This document shows positions 24,384-33,172 of a stretch of DNA of 64,000 nt, piece after piece. Below the pieces are notes generated by a model. That model had not been told where the DNA came from. It did no database searches and worked only from the letters and a program-made list of their open reading frames with translations. The stretch's first letter is position 1, and each line of letters opens with the position of its first letter. Source of the DNA: Hamadaea tsunoensis DSM 44101 (GTDB lineage: Bacteria; Actinomycetota; Actinomycetes; Mycobacteriales; Micromonosporaceae); NCBI RefSeq assembly GCF_000428945.1, contig NZ_AUAX01000027.1:1-64000 (forward strand). The letters run 5' to 3'. The position numbers were made by a program, and so were the translations under genes.

Positions 24384-25988
24384 TCAGTTGAACTCGATCT
24401 TCTCCAGGTTCACGCGGTTGAACAGGTCGATGTCGACGTTCTTGACCTTGGTCGAGATGCCGTACACGTTCTGGCCGAACCGCAGCGGCAGCACCGGCAT
24501 GTCCTTGGCCAGGAGATCCTCGGCCTGCTGCCAGATCTTGATCGCGTCGTCCGAGGTCTTCGCCTCGCGGCCCTGCTGGACCAGCTTGTCGAAGTCGGCG
24601 TTGCTGTAGCCGTAGTAGTTCGAGGAGCCGTTGGTCGTGTACAGCGGGCCGAGGTAGTCCTCCATCGACGGGTAGTCCATGATCCAGCCCATCCGGAACA
24701 TGCCGACCGCTTCCTTCTTCTGCACCTTGGTCAGCAGGTCGGCGAACTTCGCCTCCGGCGCCCCGATGCACTCCACGCCCAGGTTGGTCTTGAGCTGGTT
24801 GCAGGTCGCGTCGACCCAGTCCTTGTGGCCGCCGTCGGCGTTGTAGCTGATCGTCAGCTTCGACGGGCCGCCGGCCTGCTGGTACAGGGTCTTGGCCGCG
24901 GCGGGGTCGAACTTGCAGTTGTCGCCGCAGGTGTTGTCCCGGTAGCCGGAGACCACCGGCGAGACGAACGAGTACGCGGCCTTCTGCGAGCCCTTGAAGA
25001 CCTGCTGGACGATCTGCTCCCGGTCGATGGCCATCGAGATCGCGCGGCGTACGTCGACGTTGGCGAAGTTCTTGTCGTAGGTCGGGAACGCCAGGAACTG
25101 GAAGCTCGACGCGGGGCTCTTGAGCAGCCGGTCGCCGAGGTCGTTCGGCGCGGTCGTCAGGTTCTCCGTCGGGATCTGCTTCATGACGTCGTTGTTGTTG
25201 GCGAGCAGGTCGGCGTACTCGGCCGAGGGCTGCTGGTAGACCTTGAAGACCGCGCCGCCGACGTGCGGGGCCTGGCCCTTGTAGTCGGCGTACTTCTTGA
25301 CCGCGATCTGCTGGTCGTGCTGCCAGACGCCGTCCATCTGGAACGGGCCGTCGCCGATCGGCGCTTCCTGGAAGTCCTTCTTCACGGCGCCGTCGGAGTC
25401 GAACGCCGCGGCCGGCAGCGGATAGAAGGCCGTGTAGCCGAGCATCGTCTTGAAGTCGGAGAACGGCGACGCCAGCGTGACCGTGAAGGTGGTGTCGTCG
25501 ACCTTCTTGAGGCCCGACATCGTCTTCGCCGTAGGTTGCTGCTTGGTGTCGGTCGGCGCGACCGCGCTGTACCCCTCGATCTGCGAGAAGAAGTACGCGT
25601 TCTGCGAGCTGCCCTTGTACGCGGCGGCGTTCCACGCGTTGATGTAGCTGTCGGACGTGACCTTCTCACCGTTGTGGAAGGTCCAGCCGTCCTTGATCTT
25701 GATCGTCCACGTCTTGTTGTCGCTGGACGTGATCGACTCCGCCTGCACCTCGAACGGCTTGTTGTTCTCGTCGTAGTCGACGAGCGGAGCGAACAGGGCG
25801 GCCAGCACCTGCGAACCGCTCGTCTCGTTCGTATCCGCCGGGGTCAGGTACTGCGGTTCGGCGATACCGATCCGGACCGAATCATTCGACGAGCTGCTAC
25901 CGCTCCCGCCACCGCCGCCGCACGCCGACAACACCAGCGCCGCGATGACGGGGAGCGCAGTCCACGCAGCGAGCCTGCGAACCTGCAT
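24384..25988 (-). CDS. Oligopeptide/dipeptide-binding lipoprotein (SBP family 5)
   Basis: A 534-aa extracellular binding protein. The signal peptide ends at VLSACGGGGG (lipobox Cys near residue 22). Family-5 landmarks follow: NDSVRIGIAEPQYLTPADTN at the mature start, WTIKIKDGWTFHNGEKVTSD, and RRAISMAIDREQI, the classic 'VRxAlsyAIDR' region. Start 25988 has AGGAGG four bases upstream. An ATG directly before it is too close. No permease or ATPase genes are nearby, so it is an orphan subunit that must use a transporter encoded elsewhere. Confidence 0.93.
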   Translation of the reverse strand: MQVRRLAAWTALPVIAALVLSACGGGGGSGSSSSNDSVRIGIAEPQYLTPADTNETSGSQVLAALFAPLVDYDENNKPFEVQAESITSSDNKTWTIKIKDGWTFHNGEKVTSDSYINAWNAAAYKGSSQNAYFFSQIEGYSAVAPTDTKQQPTAKTMSGLKKVDDTTFTVTLASPFSDFKTMLGYTAFYPLPAAAFDSDGAVKKDFQEAPIGDGPFQMDGVWQHDQQIAVKKYADYKGQAPHVGGAVFKVYQQPSAEYADLLANNNDVMKQIPTENLTTAPNDLGDRLLKSPASSFQFLAFPTYDKNFANVDVRRAISMAIDREQIVQQVFKGSQKAAYSFVSPVVSGYRDNTCGDNCKFDPAAAKTLYQQAGGPSKLTISYNADGGHKDWVDATCNQLKTNLGVECIGAPEAKFADLLTKVQKKEAVGMFRMGWIMDYPSMEDYLGPLYTTNGSSNYYGYSNADFDKLVQQGREAKTSDDAIKIWQQAEDLLAKDMPVLPLRFGQNVYGISTKVKNVDIDLFNRVNLEKIEFN

Positions 25989-26079
25989 CATGCCTCCTCT
26001 GTTCCGTAACACGGTAGAAGGAGAGGCGGCACTTCGGGCGAATATGGGCAAAATCGGCACGCCCGGCGCGTCAAAAAGC

Positions 26080-26142
26080 GCAGCGCGTTCGGAGAGCAGC
26101 GTGTTTGCGGAGCAGCGCGTTCAGGGAGCAGCGCGTTCAGGG
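26080..26142. repeat. 16-base tandem repeat, four copies
   Basis: AGCAGCGCGTTCAGGG is exact at 26111-26126 and 26127-26142, with diverged units at 26095-26110 and about 26080-26094. The array ends 5 bases before the stop codon of the leftward gene at 26148. Confidence 0.85.
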
Positions 26143-26147
26143 AACTG

Positions 26148-26651
26148 TCAGCGGGCGTCCTTGCGGGCCTGCCGACGGACACCCTGGGCCGCGGACGACG
26201 CGCGTTCCTTGCGGGCAGCGGGCGTCGAGCCGGGCGCCTTGCGCGGCGCCTGCGACTTCATCCGGCCCGGGCCCGAGCTGCGCGTGGGGCGGGGCGGCGC
26301 CGTGTTGCGGGCCGCGGCCGCCAGCGCGATCCGTTCGCGCCGCAGTTCGGTGGCCGCCGCCCGGGCCGCCGCGGCGAGGCTGCGGCTCACCCGGGCCAGC
26401 GCGTCCTCGAACACCTCGGCCTTCATCAGGTTGCGGGTGTTCTTCGGCAGCGCCTTGCCCCGGCCGCCGTACTCGGACACCTTCGAGGCCGCCTCGCGGC
26501 GGTAGAGCTTGACGTACTTGTCCCGCGCCCGCCGGACCCGCAGGTGCAGGTCCGCGAGGCCGTCCTCGTCCAGCTCGGTGAGCTGGTCGGTCTCGGTCTC
26601 GCGGACCAGCAGCTGCTCGGTCTCGGTCAGGGAGTTCACCATGGCCCTCAT
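26148..26651 (-). CDS. Helical, basic protein of unknown function
   Basis: A 167-aa protein, mostly helical, with no membrane segment. The N-terminal part (SLTETEQLLVRETETDQLTE) is acidic. It then turns basic (RVRRARDKYVKLYRREAASK) and ends in a Lys/Arg/Ala/Pro tail (SQAPRKAPGSTPAARKERA) that could bind nucleic acid. It resembles a hypothetical protein widespread in Streptomyces and Micromonosporaceae. I know no function. Possible starts are 26672, 26651 and 26642. Confidence 0.75.
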   Translation of the reverse strand: MRAMVNSLTETEQLLVRETETDQLTELDEDGLADLHLRVRRARDKYVKLYRREAASKVSEYGGRGKALPKNTRNLMKAEVFEDALARVSRSLAAAARAAATELRRERIALAAAARNTAPPRPTRSSGPGRMKSQAPRKAPGSTPAARKERASSAAQGVRRQARKDAR

Positions 26652-26694
26652 GGCTCCACCGTAAGACGCCATGACCTGCCGATATGGAGGAACG

Positions 26695-27762
26695 TCAGAT
26701 GTCATCCCATTTGAACAGGAAGGTCGCCGCGGTGGTGACGACAATGCAGAAGCCCAGCAGGATGCCGACTTCCGGCAGGACGGCCGCGGGTCCCTGACCG
26801 CGTACCATCACGTCCTGCATGCCGGAGACGAGGTGCTTGAGCGGCAGCACGTTCGACACGGCGCGGATCCAGCCGGGCGCGCTGTCCAGCGGGAAGAACG
26901 CCCCGGACAGGAACGCCATCGGCAGCACGATCAGGTTCGCGATCGCGCTCGCCGACTCCGGGGTCTTGGCGGCCGCCCCGGCGAGCAGGCCGATCGCGAG
27001 GAAGGCGAGCGTACCGGCGATCATGACGGGGATCCCGGCCCACCAGGAGCCCGACAGCTTCAGCCCGAAGTACGGCAGCAGCGCCACCCCGACGAAGATC
27101 ACCGCCTGGACCAGGGCTATCACGATGCTCACCCCGACCCGGGCGCCGATCACCGACTGCAGCGGCACCGGCGACAGGCGCAGCCGCCGCAGGATCTTCT
27201 TCTGCCGCCAGGAGACCAGGGTCAGGGCCGCGCCGAAGGTCGCGCCGCTGGCGATGGCCCAGCCCAGGATGCCCGGCGTCATGTACTGGATCGGCTGCAG
27301 CGACTGGTCCTCGACCGGCTGCGCCGACATCGCCAGCGCCGGCGTGCTCACCCCGGCCGCGCGCAGGTTCGCCTGCTGCACCAGCGACTCGACGACGCTG
27401 GTCACCGTGCCCGAGCGGACCTGGTCGGCGGCCGAGAAGTGCACCACGACCTGGCCGTTCACCTGCTCGATCACCGCGGCCACGTCGCCCTTGCGGACCT
27501 TCGCCAGCGCCGCGTCGCGGTCGCCGGCCGGTTTGATGGTCAGTACCTGGTCGACGCCCGCGCGGGCGTCGGCCGGCAGTTGGTCGATCACGGGTACCGC
27601 GCCGACCTCCAGGACGTCGGTCTTCGACACCCCGGCCGACTTGAACAGGCCGCCGAAGAGCACCAGGAACATCAACGGGAACAGGATCGTGAAGAACAGT
27701 GCGGTCCGGTCGCGGAAGAAGCCCAGCGCCATCGCCCGCGAGAGGCTGACGAACCCCTTCAT
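26695..27762 (-). CDS. ABC-2 type exporter permease
   Basis: A 355-aa membrane protein. One N-terminal membrane segment (ALFFTILFPLMFLVLFGGLF, about 22-42) is followed by a roughly 130-residue extracytoplasmic domain and then five more segments, the YhfE/CcmA-partner layout of larger ABC-2 permeases. The ATG at 27762 overlaps the ATPase stop (ATGA). It likely exports a hydrophobic compound or lipid. Confidence 0.93.
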   Translation of the reverse strand: MKGFVSLSRAMALGFFRDRTALFFTILFPLMFLVLFGGLFKSAGVSKTDVLEVGAVPVIDQLPADARAGVDQVLTIKPAGDRDAALAKVRKGDVAAVIEQVNGQVVVHFSAADQVRSGTVTSVVESLVQQANLRAAGVSTPALAMSAQPVEDQSLQPIQYMTPGILGWAIASGATFGAALTLVSWRQKKILRRLRLSPVPLQSVIGARVGVSIVIALVQAVIFVGVALLPYFGLKLSGSWWAGIPVMIAGTLAFLAIGLLAGAAAKTPESASAIANLIVLPMAFLSGAFFPLDSAPGWIRAVSNVLPLKHLVSGMQDVMVRGQGPAAVLPEVGILLGFCIVVTTAATFLFKWDDI

Positions 27763-28661
27763 GCGCGGTACTCCCGTCCGGTCAGGCTGAGGAAGACGTC
27801 TTCGAGCGTGGCTCCGCGTACCGACAGGCCGCGCAGCGCGTCCCGCTCCGCGAGGGCCGCGAGCACCGGCGCCGGCGTACGCGTCGCGAACGTCAGCGAG
27901 ACGCCGTCGTCGTCGACCTCGACGTCCCCGGCCAGCGTGGCGGCCTCGGCCAGCGGCAGCAGTCCGCTCTCGACGGAGATGCGGGTCGGCGAGTCGAGGC
28001 CGCGTACCAGGGCGGCGGGCGGGCCCTCCTGCAGGATCCGGCCGTGGTCCATGATGGCCACGCGGTCGCACAGCGACTCGGCCTCGTCGAGGTAGTGCGT
28101 CGTCAGCACGACCGTCCGCCCCTGCTCGTTGATGCCCCGCAACAGTTCCCAGAGGTTGCGCCGGGCCTGCGGGTCGAGGCCGGACGTCGGCTCGTCGAGG
28201 AAGACGAGATCGGGATTGTGGGCGAGCGCGCAGGCGATGGACAGCCGCTGCTGCTGGCCGCCGGACAGCTTCTCGTTGCGTACGCCGGCCATGTCCTCCA
28301 GCCCGACCAGCGCGAGCCACTCGTCGGCCTGCTTCGTCGGCACCCCGTAGAGGGAGGCGAACAGGCGCAGCTGCTCCCGGGCGGTCAGCCGCTCGAAGAA
28401 GGCGCTCGCCTGCAACTGCACGCCGATTCTCGGCAGCAGCTTCGGATTGCGGGGCCACGGCGATTCGCCGAACAGGCGTACCGTGCCGCTGTCGGGTTCG
28501 CGCAGGCCCTCCACCATCTCCAGAGTGGTCGTCTTGCCGGCACCGTTGGGGCCGAGGATGCCGAAGAATTCGCCGGGCTGGACGGAGAACGAGACGCCGT
28601 CCACGGCATGGATGTCGCCGTACCACTTGCGCAGTTCGCCGACCTCGATCGCGGGTTGCAT
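27759..28661 (-). CDS. ABC exporter ATP-binding protein
   Basis: A 300-aa ATPase beginning MQPAIEVGELRKWYGDIHAV. Walker A is GPNGAGKTT, the signature LSGGQQQRL, Walker B LVFLDEPTSGLD and the switch His lies in TTHYLDEA. The C-terminal roughly 80 residues are the DrrA-like tail. A GTG at 28670 is an alternative start. There is no clear Shine-Dalgarno for the ATG, so translation may start close to the transcript end. Confidence 0.93.
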   Translation of the reverse strand: MQPAIEVGELRKWYGDIHAVDGVSFSVQPGEFFGILGPNGAGKTTTLEMVEGLREPDSGTVRLFGESPWPRNPKLLPRIGVQLQASAFFERLTAREQLRLFASLYGVPTKQADEWLALVGLEDMAGVRNEKLSGGQQQRLSIACALAHNPDLVFLDEPTSGLDPQARRNLWELLRGINEQGRTVVLTTHYLDEAESLCDRVAIMDHGRILQEGPPAALVRGLDSPTRISVESGLLPLAEAATLAGDVEVDDDGVSLTFATRTPAPVLAALAERDALRGLSVRGATLEDVFLSLTGREYRA

Positions 28662-28705
28662 GCGATGCACTGTAAACAGGAGATGCCAGTCCGCTCCGCG
28701 TACGC

Positions 28706-29548
28706 TCAAGCGATCTTGATCATGGCAATGCCCACGACGGCGAGCGCGGTGGCCGCCAGCGCGCGGACGGTGACCTTCTCGGCGAACAGCAGGCCGCCGA
28801 GGAACAGCGCGAAGAGCACGCTGGTCTCGCGCAGCGCGGAGACCAGCGCGAGCGGGCTGCGGGCCTGCGCCCACAACACGATCGCGTACGCGGCCACGGT
28901 GAGCAACCCGCCCACCACGCCGTGCCGCCACCAGCGCACGAGCCCGGCGCCGAAGCCGGGCCCGGCGGTGACGGCGCAGGCCACGACGATCAGCGGCCCC
29001 TGCAACAGGAACAGCCACAGCCCGTAGCTCAGCGGATTGCCGGACGCCCGCACCCCCAGACCATCCACAATGGAGTACGCGGCGATGGTGGCCCCGGCCC
29101 CCATGGCCAGCCCGAGACTGCGGCCTGACCCGCTCGGCGGCCGCCCGTGGGCGAACACGAGCCACACCAGCCCGGCCGAGACGACCAGGACCCCGGCAAG
29201 CTGGCCGACGCCGAGCCGGTCACCGAGCAGGACGGCCGCGAGGATCGTGATCAGCACCGGCGACGTGCCCCGCGCGACGGGGTAGACCCGCCCGAACGAC
29301 CCGACCCGGTAGGCCCCCATCAGCAGCAGCATGTACGCGGTCTGCAGCACCGACGAGATCGCCAGATAGCCCCACGAGGCACGGTCCGGCGCCGCCACCA
29401 TCAGTACGCCGACCCCGCCGGCCACGGTGAACGTCGCGCCGAGCAGGGTCGAGGCGACCCGGCGGTCGGGGATCGCCTTCGCCAGGGCGTTCCAGGAGGC
29501 GTGCAGGACGGCGGAGCCGAGCACGGCGAGGACGACGAACAGGGGCAT
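28706..29548 (-). CDS. DMT superfamily (EamA) transporter
   Basis: A 280-aa protein with ten hydrophobic segments arranged as two EamA repeats, for example FVVLAVLGSAVLHASWNALA at the start and VYPVARGTSPVLITILAAVL at the end of repeat 1. The family exports amino acids, nucleosides or similar small molecules. It is divergent from a LysR regulator, with 66 bases between the two starts, so it is probably that regulator's target. Confidence 0.9.
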   Translation of the reverse strand: MPLFVVLAVLGSAVLHASWNALAKAIPDRRVASTLLGATFTVAGGVGVLMVAAPDRASWGYLAISSVLQTAYMLLLMGAYRVGSFGRVYPVARGTSPVLITILAAVLLGDRLGVGQLAGVLVVSAGLVWLVFAHGRPPSGSGRSLGLAMGAGATIAAYSIVDGLGVRASGNPLSYGLWLFLLQGPLIVVACAVTAGPGFGAGLVRWWRHGVVGGLLTVAAYAIVLWAQARSPLALVSALRETSVLFALFLGGLLFAEKVTVRALAATALAVVGIAMIKIA

Positions 29549-29595
29549 GAGCAGGATGTTCCCAGGTCCGCCGGGTATTGGTCCAGCCGTCGCGG

Positions 29596-29622
29596 CCTAT
29601 ACGATGCATAGGTCATGCCTAT
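29596..29622. promoter_or_regulatory. LysR-type operator over the regulator start
   Basis: CCTAT-N7-ATAGG (29596-29612) followed by TCATG and another CCTAT (29618-29622). The first pair fits the T-N11-A rule of LysR sites, and the third half-site overlaps the ATG at 29615, implying autoregulation. Binding is inferred from position and symmetry. Confidence 0.6.
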
Positions 29623-30484
29623 CAACCCGATCCACCTGCGCGCCTTCCACGCCGTGGCTGCCGAAGGCAGCTTCGTCCGCGCCGCCGCCCGCCTCGGCGT
29701 CAGTCAGCCGACCCTCTCCGAACAGGTCCGCACCCTCGAACAGACGCATCAGGTGCTGCTGTTCGACCGGCGGGGACGGCGTACCGAGCTGACGGCCGTC
29801 GGCGAACGGCTGCACGAGATCACCCGGCGGATGTCCGACCTCGCCGCCGAAGCCGAACGCTGCCTGCAGGACGCCGCCGGACTCCACGTCGGCCAGCTGC
29901 ACATCGCCGCCGACTCCCCCGGGTACGCGATGCCGCTGCTGGCCGCCCTCGCCGAGGCGTACCCGGGCATCCGCACCTCCCTGTCGACCGGCAACGCCGC
30001 GAAGGTGCTCGCCGACCTGTACGCGTACCGGGCCGATGTCGCGTACGTCTGCGACGTCGAACCCGATCCGCGGCTGGTGTCGTGGCCGCTGTTCCACACG
30101 AGCGTCGTCGCGGTGGTCGGCGCCGGGCACGCCTGGTCCGGGCGTACCACGATCGACGCGGCCGACCTGGTGCGGTGCCGCCTGGTGACGCGCGAACCGG
30201 GATCCATCACCCGCAAGGTCTTCCGCCGGGAACTCCAGCGCGCCGGCCTCACGGCCACCGACGTCCTCGAAGTCGACAGCCGGGAGGCGGTCATGGCGGC
30301 GGCCCGGGTGGGCGTCGGGGTGGGCCTGGTCGCGGAGGACGAACTGCCGGAGGACAGCAGCCTGACGCGGCTGCGGATCGAACCGTTCGACCTCACGATC
30401 ACGGAGTACCTGGCGTGCCTGGTGGAGCGGCGGGAGTTCACGGTGATCCGAACAGCCTGCGACCTCGCCCTGCGGATCGCTTAG
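29615..30484 (+). CDS. LysR family transcriptional regulator
   Basis: A 289-aa regulator. The winged HTH at 5-62 reads LRAFHAVAAEGSFVRAAARL, then VSQPTLSEQVRTLEQ. The rest is the two-lobed LysR effector domain (LHIAADSPGYAMPLLAALAE). It is related by overall layout to the PhnF-associated/aminoethylphosphonate LysR group, but the inducer cannot be read from sequence. It ends 28 bases before a convergent gene. Confidence 0.92.
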   Translation: MPINPIHLRAFHAVAAEGSFVRAAARLGVSQPTLSEQVRTLEQTHQVLLFDRRGRRTELTAVGERLHEITRRMSDLAAEAERCLQDAAGLHVGQLHIAADSPGYAMPLLAALAEAYPGIRTSLSTGNAAKVLADLYAYRADVAYVCDVEPDPRLVSWPLFHTSVVAVVGAGHAWSGRTTIDAADLVRCRLVTREPGSITRKVFRRELQRAGLTATDVLEVDSREAVMAAARVGVGVGLVAEDELPEDSSLTRLRIEPFDLTITEYLACLVERREFTVIRTACDLALRIA

Positions 30485-30512
30485 GGCACTCGAAAGCGTC
30501 GAAGGAAGCGGT

Positions 30513-31667
30513 CTATGACGAGACCGTGCTCGACACCACCGTCGGGTCCTTGGCGCCGAGGAAGAAGATCCCCGGGAAGTTCTGGAACCCGAGGCTCTTG
30601 TTCTTCCTCAGCACCGAATGGTCGATCCGCATCGTCCCGGTCCGGTCGTTGCTGACGAAGAACACCGCGCCGCCGCCCTCGTTCGCCTTGTTGTTCTCGA
30701 TGCGCGTACCGGCGAGGGTCAGGGTGAACAGGTTGCCGTCGAGGTAGATCGCCCCGCCGCTGCCGCCGCCGGGCGTGTTGGCCTTGGCCGGGTTGGCGCC
30801 CCGGCCGATCGCCGAGTTGTTGGTGAACAGGCTGTTGATCACCGACCAGGAGACGCCGATGCTGCTCAGCGCCCCGCCGTTGGAGCAGATGCCGCCGTCG
30901 AAGGTGCTGCCGACGACGTAGACGGGCAGGTTGTGGTACTGGCTGAGGGCGCGTACGGCCGCGCCGCCGAGGTCGGGGCCGGTCGAGTCGCACTTGTTGC
31001 GGACGAACCGGGAGTTCACGATCTTCAGGCGGCCGCCGCGGTCGAAGATCGCGCCACCGCCGCCGCCCTCGGTCGTGTCGCCGGTCGAGTTGCCGTCGGC
31101 GAACGTCATGTTCTGCACCACGAGCTGCGGCGTCTCCTGGTCCTGGCAGTGCGACGTGGTCCAGCCCTGCTTCTCGTCGCAGGTGTTCATGTACAGGATG
31201 CGCCGCTTGCCGCCGCCGCTCAGGGTCACCAGGCCGCCACCGTCGAGGACGATCTTGGGGCCGTGCGCGTTGCGTACCTTGGCGGTGGTCTTCATGGTGA
31301 TCGTGACCGGCGCGGAGCCGCACTTGAACGTGGTGATCCCGCCCGCGGCCACCGCGGCGACGACAGCTTCCGACGTGCAGCTCGCCGGGGTGCCGTCGCC
31401 GATCACATGGTTGGGGTGCGCGGTGTCGACGGCCTTGGCGTCGGCGGGGACCGCCGCGCCGCCGCCCGGGTTGCCGTTGCGGGGCGGCGGGCTCACCTTC
31501 GGCGAGGGCGACACCGGCGGCGAGGCCGAGGGCGCCGTCGTCGCCTCACCCAGCTGGGGTGCGGCGCTCGCGCTCGACGTGGGCCCCACCAGGGTGGGTT
31601 GCTCGTTCGACCCGCAGGCGGCCAGCAGGAGCAGGCACGCCGCGAGCAGGCTCAAGGTCCGCGACAC
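30513..31667 (-). CDS. Right-handed beta-helix lipoprotein
   Basis: A 384-aa surface protein. The signal peptide ends at LLLLAACGSN (lipobox Cys near residue 18), followed by a Ser/Pro linker to about 70. Residues 110-384 show parallel beta-helix rungs, each of the form 'GGAIFDRGGRLKIVNSRFVR' or 'GGAIYLDGNLFTLTLAGTRI', with asparagine ladders and six paired cysteines. This is the polymorphic outer-membrane/pectate-lyase-like fold. No catalytic motif of a known lyase is visible, so binding or a structural role is as likely as enzymatic action. Confidence 0.85.
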   Translation of the reverse strand: MSRTLSLLAACLLLLAACGSNEQPTLVGPTSSASAAPQLGEATTAPSASPPVSPSPKVSPPPRNGNPGGGAAVPADAKAVDTAHPNHVIGDGTPASCTSEAVVAAVAAGGITTFKCGSAPVTITMKTTAKVRNAHGPKIVLDGGGLVTLSGGGKRRILYMNTCDEKQGWTTSHCQDQETPQLVVQNMTFADGNSTGDTTEGGGGGAIFDRGGRLKIVNSRFVRNKCDSTGPDLGGAAVRALSQYHNLPVYVVGSTFDGGICSNGGALSSIGVSWSVINSLFTNNSAIGRGANPAKANTPGGGSGGAIYLDGNLFTLTLAGTRIENNKANEGGGAVFFVSNDRTGTMRIDHSVLRKNKSLGFQNFPGIFFLGAKDPTVVSSTVSS

Positions 31668-31762
31668 CCGGCCGATTATTCACGTGTACGCCGAATGTGG
31701 CGATCCCGATCATGTCCCAGTCCCTGAACGCGGTGGGCCGGCCGGGCCGGACATGATCGACG

Positions 31763-32347
31763 ATGGCGGTCATGTGGAGCCGTACTTTCCTGATCCTGCA
31801 CGGCGTCGAGAACCGGCGACCGGCCGATCACTGGGAGCATCATCTCGCCCGGAGCCTGCGCGAGCGGGGCGAGCAGGTGTTCTACCCGCAGCTGCCCGAC
31901 CCGGACCGGCCCGTCCCCGAGGACTGGTTCGAGGTGATCGCCGCCGAGCTCGCGATGATGCGGGGCGAGCGGATCGTGGTCGCGCACAGCCTCGGCGCGG
32001 TCGCCTGGCTGCACGTCGCCGCCCGGTCCGCGACGCCGCCCGCCGACCGGGTCCTGCTCGTGAGCCCGCCCGGCCCGTCGGCGTTCGGCTGGGACGCGAT
32101 CGCGCCCTTCACCCCGGCGGATCTCGACCTGGGGAGTCTGCGGCTGTCGGTGGCACAGCCGCGGCTGACCTGCTCGGATAACGACCATTACTGCCCGGAG
32201 GGGGCGGACCAGGCCTACGGGGTGCCGCTCGGCGCGGACGTCGACCTGCTGCCCGGCGCCGGCCACATCACGATCGGCGACGGCTACGGGGACTGGCCCA
32301 GCGTGCTCGGCTGGTGCCTGGATCCGGCGAACCGGCTGACCCGCTAA
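31763..32347 (+). CDS. RBBP9/YdeN-type serine hydrolase
   Basis: A 194-aa alpha/beta hydrolase. FLILHGVENRRPADHWEHHL is the family N-terminus, the nucleophile elbow is VVAHSLGAVAW (Ser about residue 78), and a catalytic His lies in PGAGHITIGDG near 172. Family members hydrolyse small esters, and physiological substrates are mostly unknown. The stop overlaps the convergent methyltransferase stop (CTAA shared). Confidence 0.9.
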   Translation: MAVMWSRTFLILHGVENRRPADHWEHHLARSLRERGEQVFYPQLPDPDRPVPEDWFEVIAAELAMMRGERIVVAHSLGAVAWLHVAARSATPPADRVLLVSPPGPSAFGWDAIAPFTPADLDLGSLRLSVAQPRLTCSDNDHYCPEGADQAYGVPLGADVDLLPGAGHITIGDGYGDWPSVLGWCLDPANRLTR

Positions 32348-33147
32348 CGCGTACGCCGTTGGCGGGCGGCTTCGTACAGCGTGATCGAACCGGCCGCGGC
32401 GGCGTTGAGCGAGCTGGCGGCGCCGCCGATCGGAATGCGTACCGTCGTGTCGGCGGCCTCCCGCCAGGCGGCCGACAGCCCGGCCGTCTCGTTGCCGACG
32501 AGCAGGATCGTCGGGCCGGTCAGGTCGCAGCCGTCGACGTCCACGTCGCCGTGCTCGTCGGTGCCGACGATGCGTACCTTCGCCGGCTGGGACCGGGCCC
32601 ACTCGACGATCTCCCGATGCGTCGGTACGCGTACCACCGGGACGGCGAACAGCGAACCGGTACTGGCGCGCACGGACTTCGGGTCGTAGGGGTCGGCGGC
32701 GTGGCCGGTCACGAAGACGGCGTCGGCCCCGAACGCGTCGGCGGAGCGGACGAGCGTACCGATGTTGCCGGGTGTGGTCGGGCGGTCGAACACCACGGCC
32801 AGCAGCTGATCCTTCGGCGTCACGCGGTCGAGGCCGTCGGGCGGGATGCCGACGACGGCCACCAGCTCCGGGTCCTCCTTCTCCCCCAGCTCGGCGAGCA
32901 GGTCCTCGGCCAGCTCCGCCCGCAGCGCCGGTACGCGGTCCAGCACGTCCTGCGCCCAGCGCGACCGGTGACCGCGCTGCGCGTACAGCAGGGCGTGGAT
33001 GTCCCAGCCGTGCTCGACGGCGAGCGTGATCGGGCGGACGCCCTGCACGAGGAACTCGCCGGCGCGCTGGCGCTTGGCCCGGTTGGTCAGCAGGGCCTGC
33101 CACTGCTGGAAGGCGGCGTTGCGACTGGTGATCTTGATCGTCTTGAT
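32344..33147 (-). CDS. SpoU/TrmH family RNA 2'-O-methyltransferase
   Basis: A SPOUT-class methyltransferase acting on rRNA or tRNA ribose. NIGTLVRSADAFGADAVFVT is motif 1, LLVGNETAGLSAAW motif 2 and VRIPIGGAASSLNAAAAGSI motif 3, all in the C-terminal knot. The conserved N-terminal substrate domain (SRNAAFQQWQALLTNRAKRQ, RAGEFLVQG) is encoded upstream of the first standard start (GTG 33048). The only in-frame room before a TAG at 33157-33159 offers ATC codons, the first at 33147. I therefore annotate from that ATC (267 aa), preceded by GTAGG eight bases upstream. The start is uncertain, but the family call is firm. Confidence 0.85.
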   Translation of the reverse strand: MKTIKITSRNAAFQQWQALLTNRAKRQRAGEFLVQGVRPITLAVEHGWDIHALLYAQRGHRSRWAQDVLDRVPALRAELAEDLLAELGEKEDPELVAVVGIPPDGLDRVTPKDQLLAVVFDRPTTPGNIGTLVRSADAFGADAVFVTGHAADPYDPKSVRASTGSLFAVPVVRVPTHREIVEWARSQPAKVRIVGTDEHGDVDVDGCDLTGPTILLVGNETAGLSAAWREAADTTVRIPIGGAASSLNAAAAGSITLYEAARQRRTR

Positions 33148-33172
33148 GGAGTCAGCCTACCGGTCCCTCACC

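Noticed and set aside
24384-25988. Oligopeptide-binding protein as part of a local ABC importer
   Set aside because: No permease or ATPase genes of that type are adjacent. The nearby ABC genes at 26695-28661 encode an exporter.
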